Of a DNA stretch of 64,000 bases, positions 54,065 through 64,000 are shown one piece after another. The stretch comes from Branchiostoma floridae. Its lineage: Eukaryota > Chordata > Leptocardii > Amphioxiformes > Branchiostomatidae. The first letter of the stretch is position 1, and each line of letters starts with the position of its first letter. The position numbers were made by a program, and so were the translations under genes. The notes beneath the pieces are model-generated. The model was not told where the DNA came from and did no database searches. It was given only the letters and a program-made list of their open reading frames with translations. Where the stretch lies: contig NC_049996.1 in NCBI RefSeq assembly GCF_000003815.2, forward strand, positions 8,827,310 to 8,891,309. Reading direction: 5' to 3'.

Positions 54065-57000
54065 ATGGAGGACGGCGGTGAAAGTTGGTGCGATCGCGAG
54101 AGTTCCGCCTCGGCTTCCGAGGTCTTCTCCGATTATACATCGGAATATTCGGATGATGATGGGTACATAATTATAAGGAATACTTAATTACGATTGCCGA
54201 TGTTTCAAATCGTACACATTGTTGCGTAAAGTGCCCAATTTTCCAGCGCAAGAGCGCCCCAGATTGTTATGTTTCAGTTGTTGTACTTTCCCATGGATGT
54301 TTACAGATCCTAGAAAATTACTTAATCCCGACTTTATTGTGCTAGGATCAGGATTAGTGTGAAGAACACCTTCTCGGGTTTGGATTATTTTCCACAAGAT
54401 TAAGAAAGCATGTCCACTCTACAAGCATGTTTTGCTGTGATCCGTCAGTAACAAGATAATGATATCTCAACAGAAGCTATGACCCTTTTGAATGGTGCAT
54501 AATGTACAAAAGGTCACAAATTACAAATCATCATCGCGCATCCGATGTGACAAAATCACAGAAGGGGATTTTCTCAAGCAAATGTCATATTTTTTACGGA
54601 AATGAGACCTTGAACATTTGAAAAGGGTGGCTTTACAGCGGTACAGTTGTCACAGAAATTGAGATCTATTCTTTGTGGTGTGAAGTGGTGTAAAGTAATA
54701 AAGGTGAATTACGTATTAATGCAATGGGCCATAATAGAAAAAGGCCATAACGGAAAAAGTTATAGAAAAGAATCAGTGAAACTACAGTGTTGTCAGCACT
54801 TGTTATAAGCATGCAACTGACACTATTTCCTGTTGTTTTTTTCCATTCCAGTATGATAAAGCCACAGCTGGTCCACAGCGACTCTGAACAGAGTTCAAAC
54901 TCTGACCAAGAGGAGCTCCAGGGCCCGTCCACCACCGGCCGTAGGACCACCCGGTACACGGGAACGCGGAAGGGTCGGGAAGACGACGCAAAGAGTCCCG
55001 AGACGCTGATTACAGACTACCCCATCAAGCCCGACATTACCATCCAGTGCGAACAGTGCAGGAACTTCATGGATATTCGGGACTTCAGCGAGCACAGGAC
55101 ATTCCATAAGGCGTTGAAGATGTACGGATATCAAGGGGACGCCGACCCAAATAGCCTGGAAGAGCTGATCGAAAGGAGAAAAAGACTGCTAAAGAGGCTG
55201 ACGTCTGAGGCTACTCCGGAGAAACCCATCTCACAGGACAAGTTACGTAAAATCAACGATGCGTACGAACTGCTGAAATCGGACTTGGAGGGTACGTTTG
55301 AAGTCTTCCGCCAAATCCGTGAAGACATCCAGGTCGACATAGAGGGCATCGCACTCAACTGTAGTGCTCTGTGTGCAAGGGCTGTTGGGATATGTGCAGA
55401 CGCAAATCCCAGATGGCGCACATCGATGGAAGACTTTGGCGTTTTTCAGAACCACTTTGGCGAAGATCCGAACAAGACATTTTTCGCTCTCTATGATGGA
55501 CACCACGGACCGTTTGCAGCAGAGGTTGCCTCTGATGAACTACACCGATATCTCATAGAGGAGGTGGCCAAGTTTGATCCGGATGTCGTCTACGATCGCC
55601 CAGAGGACCTGCAACACCCCGAAGACTACTTGAACTTGACAGAAAAAGATGAGCCAGCAGTGACATATCGTAGCGTCAACCAAGATGGCGAAACAGCTCG
55701 GTCTACAAAAACAGGTGAACAGGCCACGGTACCCAGTGATCCGTACACGGAGGACGTAGCGACAGCGTTCAGACGGGCACACCAGCAGACGGACTGGGTC
55801 CTGACTCGAGGGAGAGACGAGCAGTCCCGCGTACGGTGGAGTGGGTGTTCCACGCTCACGTGCCTCGTACAGAGCACCAACATGGAGGAGGTGTCAGACG
55901 ATGAAACGGACGAGGTGAAGACGACCAGAACAAATCCTTCATCTGTGGAAAAGGACCTGCCACAGGAGAAAGGGGTCCTCTATGTTGCTAATGCAGGTAT
56001 GTTACTTTCATGTGTTGTTTGTCATGCAGTAATTGAACTTTCTCTATATTAATTGCTAGCATTACATTTAACCTTCACACTACTGCCTGTCACTGTAATC
56101 CATGCAAATTCATGTCAAAAGGCAATCTCAGTAGAGGTCAGTGTTAAGAGTTCCATATTTGTGCACTAATCATTAAAATTATTCTATGCTGCTATGGTCC
56201 ACCACATTTTAATACAACCCTCATATCTTTTGTATAAAGGTGTTTCCAATAGCATCACAACATGTACCGTTTTCACATCACATTCTGCTTGTATTACAGG
56301 AAACACCCACGCTGTGTTGTGCCGCGATGGAAAAACCTATCGCATCACCAAAGACCACACCACGTCCAACCCTCACGAGCGCAGCCGCGTCGTACGCACC
56401 GGGGGCACCATCACCGGCAGCAAGAAACACGGACGCATCTTCGGCACCATGGCAACGACCAGGGGGCTTGGTAACCATGGCGATATAAACATAAAAAAAT
56501 GTGTGCTGAACGAGCCATTCACGACATGCGTCTCTATAGACCAGTACGCGCAGTTCCTGATTCTTGCGTCTAACGGAGTTTGGGAGGTTCTCTCTGACAA
56601 GGAGGCAGTTTCCCTACTCCTACAGATGGTGCCCGGTCAGGAGATCCCGCCCCCGAGCGACCAGCCCCCCATCTCCATACACGGCGGCAGTCGCTGGAAC
56701 GGGCAGAGTTCTTTTGCTGGGAGCAACAGGCCGATGATAGGAGACAACCATGCTCTGAACAGGGGAGGGGGGAAGACCGAACGATCACAGAAAGGCAAAG
56801 CGAGGGCACAGACTGCACTGTCAGTCAAACTACACACACCACGGGACGTCGAGAAGACAGCAGAGAGAGAAAATGAGGGAAAGAGAGATGAGAAAAAGGA
56901 TGAAAAGAAGGAGAGCGCAAAACTAGAGGAAAAACTGGATATTGTGAGTAAATCTCTCGAGCAAGGACAGGATCAGGAAAAATTTGATGACGAAGAAGTA

Positions 57001-57270
57001 GAAGTCGGTAGTGTCATATCTGAAAACATTAAGATTCTCGAAGCTGATTTTGGTGACCAGAAGTCAGAAGCGGACTCCCAGAAACCTGTCCAACACAACT
57101 ACCCAGCCATCTACACCCAGTCAGAGCTGACCAGTATGCCCACTAAGAGGGAGTTGTACTGTAACCTGGCTAAACTCATGGCTGAGAGACTGGTGCAGAG
57201 CGCCCTACTGGCAGGGTCCAGGGACAATATCACTGTCATGGTCGTGCTACTACCTGGCTGCAAGATTTGA
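54065..57270 (+). CDS. PP2D1: PP2C-like protein, PP2D1-type (probable pseudophosphatase)
   Basis: Three exons: 54065-54162, 54852-55996 and 56300-57270, GT-AG and in phase, 2214 nt = 737 aa. A Ser/Asp-rich N-terminus (SASASEVFSDYTSEYSDDDG) is followed by a C2H2-like motif CEQCRNFMDIRDFSEHRTFH (about 99-118) and a helical linker. The PP2C fold then follows: SMEDFGVF (about 224-231), ALYDGHHG (about 245-252), STLTCLVQ, LYVANAGNTHAVLCRDGK, MATTRGLGNH and SRDNITVMVV near the C-terminus. The usual ASDG is ASNG (Asn506), so one metal-binding Asp is lost. A Lys/Glu-rich insert lies before the last strand. I assign PP2D1 from the zinc-motif-plus-divergent-PP2C layout; another divergent PP2C is possible. 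AATAAA at 57487-57492. Confidence 0.82.
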
Positions 57271-57486
57271 ACTACAAGAACTTCTATTGAACTTTGGCTG
57301 GGTAAAAATGTTGCACTGAGATGCTTGTACAGTGTACTATAACATGATAGTTATAAATGCACAATGAGTATTAGAAATTCCCACCCTGACATACAAATTA
57401 TGCAAGAACATTAACAATATAATTACAGGTACTTTTGAAAGATAGACATTAACTACTTACATTTTTGTTAACAAGATAACTTTCTG

Positions 57487-57492
57487 AATAAA
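57487..57492 (+). terminator. Poly(A) signal of the PP2C-like gene
   Basis: AATAAA about 220 bases after the stop codon, the first on the sense strand. Confidence 0.7.
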
Positions 57493-57777
57493 GTTGAACT
57501 GTACTTTCCAACACAAGAAATTGGAGTTACCAACACAGATGACCTTTCAAGTTACAAAAATATCTGTCAAATTACAATATTCTTTGTTCAAGAATGCTTG
57601 ACATAAGGGTGACATTATGGCAAATCTGTTGGTACAAAGATGATGGAAATGTTGTTCATAAATTGAGTGAACAATCTGAAACAAAACCACAGGCTTAACA
57701 ATGGTTTGAGTGGTTATTACAATAAGAGATTTTGCGTAATTTCCTGGACCAACAGGCAGGAATGTGACTGTTCAGGC

Positions 57778-57912
57778 TAATCTCAAACCAGATCCACGGT
57801 GCGTAATATATAGTATCAAACTTCCGGTGCCCGTTTGACTCCCTTGGCCGGCTACACTCCTTGGCCAGCTTTGATACTATCTTATGGCACCGTAGGATCT
57901 GCTTGGAGATTA
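57778..57912. mobile_element. Mutator-like MITE
   Basis: Starts TAATCTCAAACCAGATCCAC and ends TAGGATCTGCTTGGAGATTA. GTTCAGGC occurs on both flanks (8 of 9 bases of a duplication). Family of 50616-50771. Confidence 0.75.
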
Positions 57913-58222
57913 GTTCAGGCCTGATGAGCAGCCTGTTTGAGGTTTTGAGAGGTTGCCAAATGTAGCTGATGTAGGCACACTAGACATTCTTGAAAGATTG
58001 CACTCTCCAAGGAGAGGTTGGTGTCCGTCCATTCTGGTCATTTTTTAAGGCGTTTTTATCTGGCTTTCTATTTTGTACCGTTTTCTTTATGTCTTGTGGC
58101 CTTTTGGGTGCAAGACAAGACAGATCTGATTTTAAAAAAAACAGTCAGAGCCAAACCTCTGCTTGGTGAGTAGAGAGATTGAACATGAACATGAATGGAC
58201 ATGAATTACCTGTAGATCATGG
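57913..58222. other. Intergenic, short inverted words
   Basis: No gene. CTCTCCAAGGAGAGGTTGGT and the inverted ACCTCTGCTTGGTGAG suggest another small TIR element of about 150 bp (near 58003-58180). Confidence 0.4.
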
Positions 58223-58322
58223 NNNNNNNNNNNNNNNNNNNNNNNNNNNNNNNNNNNNNNNNNNNNNNNNNNNNNNNNNNNNNNNNNNNNNNNNNNNNNN
58301 NNNNNNNNNNNNNNNNNNNNNN
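58223..58322. other. Assembly gap (100 N)
   Basis: Unsequenced bases in intergenic sequence. Confidence 0.99.
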
Positions 58323-58334
58323 CTCCCCTCTGAT

Positions 58335-58545
58335 AACTGTAAATGTATTTAAGTTTGCAGGGATTTAATTTCGCGTTAGCGGCAAAGTGGAGTGTTTACG
58401 GTAATTTTAAGTTCGCGGTAGTGCTATACACTGTAGTTACACACTGCAATGGAAACTGTTCGCGGTGGTTTTAAGTTCGCAGTAAGACTGCCTCGTGAAA
58501 AGAGCGAACATAAAACCAACACGAACATTTCTGCAACTGTAGTAC
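58335..58545. mobile_element. MITE, second copy of the 49285 family
   Basis: ACTGTAAATGTATTTAAGTT at the left and ATTTCTGCAACTGTAGTA at the right, with internal GGTGGTTTTAAGTTCGC words. The following CTCGCTTATAGCAGC/CATCCGCCGGCC segment also follows the 49285 copy, so the two loci share more than the MITE. Confidence 0.7.
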
Positions 58546-58925
58546 CCAATTTCCAACTGACCCTTTCATAATATGATCATCTCTATCTCTGCTTGGAGAG
58601 GTCTGATTAAATCTCGCTTATAGCAGCCCATCCAACATCCGCCGGCCATGGGGAGGGTCCATCTCTGCTTGGAGGGAGCTGGCTGTCAAATGTCTGATAT
58701 CTATCAAAATAGAAGTCTCCCTTCCACCCTCTGCTTGGGGAGTTATCACAACCCTAAGCATCCACTGAAATGCTTGCACACATCTTTCATGGCCTTGTAT
58801 TTGCTACTTTTGTTCAAAACTACTTGTGTGTAACACACATGTATTTCTGTCTTGTTGGTCATCCAAGTATTAAATATGCAATAAAAAAGGGGTCATGGCG
58901 TTTTAGACGACTGGATAGAAAAAGA

Positions 58926-59069
58926 CATACGATAGGTCAATTTATTCATGCGAGAACGGATTACTCATACATGACTGCTGTAATCAATATTTTTATACAT
59001 ACGATAGGTCAATTTATTCATGCGAGAACGGATTACTCATACATGACTGCTGTAATCAATATTTTTATT
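58926..59069. repeat. Two exact 72-bp tandem copies
   Basis: CATACGATAGGTCAATTTAT begins both copies (58926 and 58998). I see no mismatch, so the duplication is recent or an assembly effect. It lies in a probable LINE 3' end whose tail is an ATTC microsatellite (about 59155-59190). Confidence 0.88.
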
Positions 59070-59190
59070 CTGTACGGAGCTTTGTAGTACCATTGTCTAT
59101 ATAGCTAGTAGTTGTTATTGGTTGCGGTACATTGTACCATGTGCGATTATTGAGCAATAAAATTCATTCACTCACTCATTCATTCAAGCA

Positions 59191-60046
59191 AAGATACTAT
59201 CAATCTGATTAACTAAGTACCTTTGAGAAAATCCTTTATCTTAGATGTCCAAGGAGTCACCAACACCAACTTTCATACAAATGTGGTTTTTATTTCCCTC
59301 CCCAAGCCCTAACACAAATACTGACTTGCACAAATATCAATGATTGTTCCTAGAGTTACAGTTATCTTGTACAATCTTTATCAATACCTTTGTTAATTCC
59401 TCCAAAATGTCCAAGCCTCAGTCGACTGACTCAATACCCTTGGATACGTAACGACGAAATTGAATAAAAGCCCAAAATTTATACAGTTTGATTATACTAC
59501 AAGTGTCTAAATACATCTTTTCAGCAACACCTCAACCAAATGGGGAATGGTATATAAATGAATTAGCCAATGGGCGCCTGTGCATTGTTGAAAGGACCCA
59601 CCAGACAAGACACACAGCAAAATGTCTCGTAACATTTGCATACAACAAATATCAACCCTTTCCGGTTGGATTGCAGTCTCTGTCTTTCAATTCCTTCCAA
59701 ACATTATGATGTGTAGTGACTATACCACATTTGCGATTGACTATAACTCTTCGGCAAACCACGATTCGACATGTTATTGTTGTGAGAATAGACTTCAAAT
59801 ATTCAATAATACGTCCTTCACACATTCATGTTTTCTTTCTCTACATATATTGGTCTGTGTATTTAATGTACAACAGAATTAAATTCATACATGAATATGT
59901 CAGTATTTAGGGGGAAAAGGAAGTCATAATTATGCTTTACAATGACAAGTCAAAGTCTGACTTGTACAGTTAAGAAAATACAGGGTTCACACCAACAAAG
60001 ACATTTTTGGAAATACCATAATTCTGTGCTTATGGATACACTAAAA
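59191..60046. other. AT-rich intergenic
   Basis: No gene or clear repeat recognised. Confidence 0.4.
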
Positions 60047-60050
60047 TTAA

Positions 60051-60324
60051 CCTAACCAACACTAAATTGATTGGGTCTTACCCCAAATTTTCAGCCAACA
60101 CTGTCAGCCTTGTTCACGTTATGGACCCGTCTACTGTAGCTTCCAGAACGTGACATCAAAGACACACAACTGCAGCAGAGGGTCGTAAATGCCAGATAAC
60201 CTGTATTGCCCCGTCTCTGTTCTGTCTTTTGGAAGCTACAGTAGACGGGTCCATTCCGTAAACAAGGTGGACGGAGTCGGCCAGAAATTTGGGGGTAATT
60301 CCCAATCAATTTAATGTTGGTTAG
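60051..60324. mobile_element. Palindromic element with TTAA duplication
   Basis: Inverted arms of about 100 bp starting CCTAACCAACACTAAATTGA and ending CAATTTAATGTTGGTTAG, flanked by TTAA (60047-60050, 60325-60328). A TTAA target suggests a piggyBac- or Kolobok-type MITE. An internal arm word is GGACCCGTCTACTGTAGCTT. Confidence 0.82.
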
Positions 60325-60328
60325 TTAA

Positions 60329-61579
60329 AGTTAAGTTTATCCATAATGTCATTTACCAACACAGATGAACTTTCATGCTATAATTCTGTGCTGTGATGTC
60401 ACACTGCTGGGTAAGTCACCTGCTATTTTATATTCCTTAGTGTTACCTCCAAGAGAAAACACTTGTTACCACTGTAACAAAGCTGTAACTTCTCCTGTAA
60501 CTTCTTTGCTTGGTTCCATGAGAAATTTGTAACAACTAAAAATCTTCCCATATGTAACAATAATATATTCAGCGGAAAAAGACGGACCTAGGCATTACCG
60601 GTACCTCCCTCCCACCCCTTTTTATCCAACGTTAACTCTAGTGTACACTACGTACGGGTACGTTGTCCAAGAGGCGATTATAGCATACAAGCCAGCATAA
60701 GAGTAGAAGACTTCAACATTGAAAAAGCATACACTGTTCATATTTACAATGTTCGTGTTTTAGATAGGGTAAAGTTGACAAGCCGGTTCGGAGAGGAATG
60801 CACATCACTACAATGAAGGCACCAGCTATAATTAGCTTGGCTAAAAATGCAGCGCTAGGCAGGGTACATGTCTAGCCAGTGCTGTACTGTAAAATAAAAA
60901 AAGCATCCATGGTAATGTAAATACAGGGTAGTTTTAATTGGTCAATTTCACAGCATTGTGTTATCATTTCTTTTTAAATGTGACTGTCAAATGAACATAC
61001 TCAAGGAAAGCAGTTGTCCTTTTAAGGTTATTTCATTTCATACAATCATCATAATATTGTAACTGACAGTCCAATGATCAAATCGCCTAAACAAATACCT
61101 AACCCCAGACGGTTTCATTTTTTAAGTTTTTATAGAATTAATCTCTGCAATTGCTTTTCTCTTAACGATGATCTTACTACACCTGTACATTGCCACTTAC
61201 GTCATTATGCAAGAACTCTTGTATCTACAATGGTACTGGGAAGCTTAAAAACAAAACATTGCTAGTATAATATTACATACACCTTGCTTTGATATAGAAA
61301 AAACGTCCGCCTTTCCTCACACCATATTTTTTTTGATTTACAAAGAATAGTTTGAGCTACCATTTGTACATGCAGCAGGACTAGCAGATGAGGATGAAAT
61401 GGCGTTGGACGACGGTGAAAATGTCTAGAACGGCGTGGGAAACAGCAGAAAACCCTCAGAGATCCGGCGGGGGAAGAAAAAGGAGTGGGAGAGGAAAGGT
61501 GGGGTGTGGTTGGGAAGGAGTATTTTGGGGGTAGAAAATACAGAAGTTGGGTGGTGTGGTTGTTCTTGTTGTGGTGCCA
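60329..61579. other. Intergenic / RAB5 3' region
   Basis: No gene recognised. Part is probably the RAB5 3' UTR on the minus strand, but I found no clear poly(A) signal. Confidence 0.4.
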
Positions 61580-63934
61580 TCACTTGCAGCAAGTGCTGGA
61601 AGCCTGTTGGTTCCCTGTTTCCTTGAGATCTACCCGCCGCCCCTGTGCCTGGTTACCCGCGCCACCTGCAGGCTCGTTCTTGGGAAGTTTCTTGGCTGGA
61701 AGTACAAGAAGAACATACGTAAGAATTGGTGGATCTGGTACCTCTTGGGAAATGATTTTTTTTAATGTTTCTGAAGGAAAACATTCTGTTTTTGCTGGCC
61801 TACTGGCCTGCGTTCTTCTGTCATCAGCCAAGCAAAACTCAGCATGGCTGATGACGTCAGGAAGCTAAAACATTTTATACCTTAATAAATTGCCATGATG
61901 TAGTGTAGATAAAAGTAGCTCAGTCGACAGAGTTATCATCAATGATACTTAAGGACGAAGCTTCGTGTCCCACCACTCTTTTTTCCCCTTTTTATACCTC
62001 ATGTAAATACAACACTGCCATCTTTCAAACAGGGCATTGTACGTTTGACAATCAGCTTTTCTTATTTCTTTTCTGACGATTTGTCTTTTTTTCCCCGTTC
62101 AGAAACATCTGTGGCCTTTCTAGTATGTCATTTTATTCATGACTATGCATTTTAATCCCTGTGGCACTATGCACCAGGCCAAAGCCAATTCCAGCAACTT
62201 TGGACCTAGGCCAAGCCAACCCCATCTTGCCAATCTCTGGTTACACTGTTCTTCTGCCACAAATCCTGTTACTGTACAATATTCAAATGACTGGGACACA
62301 ATCACGGAAAACAGCTCAATTTTCACGGAGATAATTACAAATGTAGTTCCTTCTTTCTCACAGAATAACCTGATGTTATATTACCAAAAATCAGAGTAAA
62401 AAATAAAGGAAAGAATACGGAAATCTTACCTATTGCCAAGAAGATGTCATTTACGTTCATTGCCGTTTTTGCAGAAGTTTCCATAAACAATAAACTGTTA
62501 TCCTCTGCGTATGCTTGGGCCTCCTGTAAATGAGTCAGCAAAAACATTAGCATGTAAGCACATAATAAATCACTTTCCAAAACATTTTTCAATGAACTGG
62601 TAGAATTTTGGGGTCTAAAACTACACGTTATAAAACCATTTTTGAAATCAACACAGAAGCACAGTACATCTAAATAGCTGTACTACCATGCTACAAGCAA
62701 AGTTTGTCACTCTTAACCTTCAATAGTGCAAGAACAAGACCATTTTGAATTTATGCGCAAAAACTAATTTTTCCTTTATTGAAATAGAACAATTTTTTTC
62801 CTGTAAAATCAACTTCAATGTCATACAATAACAAATTATCTATTGCTATTTTTTACAGAACATGAAATCTACATATACATGACATTGTACATAACCACTA
62901 GATAGTGGTGGACGCTAAAAGGTGCTAAAACTAATTTACTTTACACCGCAAGATCTAAAACAAGCAAATACATAATTTGTGCTCAAATAATGCCATGCAA
63001 CAATTCTTTTTCTATAATCATTGTTCCAAATATGCTGTTGGCAAATAATCAGATTACAGCAAACATGGCAAATTGTTTCAAACTTTTCTACAAACCAGTT
63101 TTTACTTTTAGTGAAATTTCAGCTGTACATAAAGAAGGAAGCCATGCAGAAATGTATACCGATATGACAGCCCATGTACATGTACCTACAACCAGAAGTT
63201 ACAAACAAGACGTTGGCCAAGTGGGGAGAAAGGCACACCGCGGGAACTCACACGAGCGGTAACGGACACAGGCGTCCTTACCTCATACTCAACCATTCGC
63301 TTGTTAGCGAGGTCGGCCTTGTTGCCGGACAGCGCTATTACGATGTTGGGACTGGCTTGTCTCTGCAGTTCCTTCACCCAATTTTTTGCCCTCTCAAATG
63401 TGTCCTAGACAAGAACAACATGGAATCTGACCACTGCTTCCTCTATCTACTACGGGCTGCTCTGGTAGAGATAAACAAGGAAGTGCAAAATGTACAGTCC
63501 AAAACAACTTGTGTGGCTTTCTGACAATGCCTCAAGGTAGGAGTCTGACCATTTGAAACGGCCGTTTCCAAAACCATATCCAGTTGCTTGAGTAACTGTT
63601 TTTTTTTATTTCTATACTTTCATCGAGGTATCTCAAGGGAGGAGGCTTTAAATTTCGCTTTATTTTTCATGTATCACTAATAAAGAAAATGTTGTAACAT
63701 GTGTCGCACACATTAAACTCTGCCACAAGAATGTTTTGGATGCACAACTTTGCAGACTTCCCTGCACTCTAGAAGAACCAGCCCAGGACGTTAAGGCAGC
63801 CCTCCACCCACCTCCATTTCAATCATTCTCTTGTTGGCAAGATCGGCCTTGTTGCCGGCCAGTGCTATTACTATGTTGGGGCTGGCTTGTCTCTGCAGTT
63901 CTCGCACCCATGTTTTTGCACGGTTAAAGGACTC
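61580..63934 (-). CDS. RAB5: RAB5 small GTPase, 3' half, with paired alternative exons
   Basis: Early-endosome Rab GTPase. Minus-strand exons seen: 63812-63934 ([20 protein letters not shown] onward), 63282-63404 ([20 protein letters not shown] onward), 62430-62523 ([20 protein letters not shown]) and 61580-61695 ([12 protein letters not shown] to TCCK, stop). The first two are versions of the same exon: both 123 nt, phase 0, both with the G4 motif NKAD and intact splice sites. Either joins the third exon in frame. METSAK is the G5 motif. The C-terminal CC pair is the prenylation site, ending CCK rather than the CCSN I recall for vertebrates. P-loop and switch exons lie beyond the right edge. 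No vertebrate A/B/C assignment is possible. Confidence 0.93.
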
Positions 63935-64000
63935 CTGCAAGGCGTGACATGCAAACAAACGCACACAACATCAATCCACCAACAGAAACACCGAGGAAAC

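Noticed and set aside
53667-54140. 157-codon minus-strand frame overlapping PP2C-like exon 1
   Set aside because: Antisense shadow of the promoter and exon 1; no recognised domain and low-complexity Arg/Pro content from CG-rich sequence.

Overview
The window is animal genomic DNA with intron-rich genes, GT-AG splice sites, AATAAA poly(A) signals, many short transposons and four assembly gaps. The mix fits a lancelet (Branchiostoma), most likely from the B. floridae assembly: near-vertebrate proteins, C2H2 genes of the [14 protein letters not shown] type, and tRNA-derived SINEs. This is inference; no species-diagnostic gene was compared.

Layout, left to right. (1) 1-475: a 43-bp minisatellite. 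(2) 1390-3719 (-): a complete five-exon UBE2G2. (3) 3720-4799: a divergent promoter shared with (4) a complete 35-exon DNA topoisomerase II gene, 4800-32117 (+), 1656 codons. Its introns hold SINEs, MITEs and hAT/Harbinger-like elements. They also hold repeated partial copies of its own promoter and exon heads. (5) 33.2-34.5 kb: a G-rich minisatellite. (6) 36172-40799 (-): the WD40 part of a Fizzy-related/Cdh1 APC/C coactivator, joined in one open frame to a C2H2 zinc-finger array (40710-41213). (7) 41802-42149 (-): a broken UBE2E-like fragment. (8) 43-46.5 kb: transposons and a gap. (9) 46545-47129 (+): an intronless six-finger C2H2 gene. (10) 47.3-51 kb: repeats. (11) 51628-52821 (-): RPL41, 25 codons over three exons. 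(12) 54065-57270 (+): a three-exon PP2C-like gene resembling PP2D1. (13) 57.5-61.5 kb: repeats. (14) 61580-63934 (-): the 3' half of a RAB5 gene with two alternative forms of one 123-nt exon; its 5' exons lie beyond the window.

Three loci (UBE2G2, FZR-like, UBE2E-like) belong to ubiquitin pathways, but nothing shows that they act together. The observations I rate highest are the zinc-finger/FZR in-frame junction, the paired RAB5 exons, and the repeated duplication of splice-acceptor/exon-head segments in TOP2 (four copies at exon 20, six at exon 23, single decoys at exons 21 and 28, a promoter copy in intron 2).
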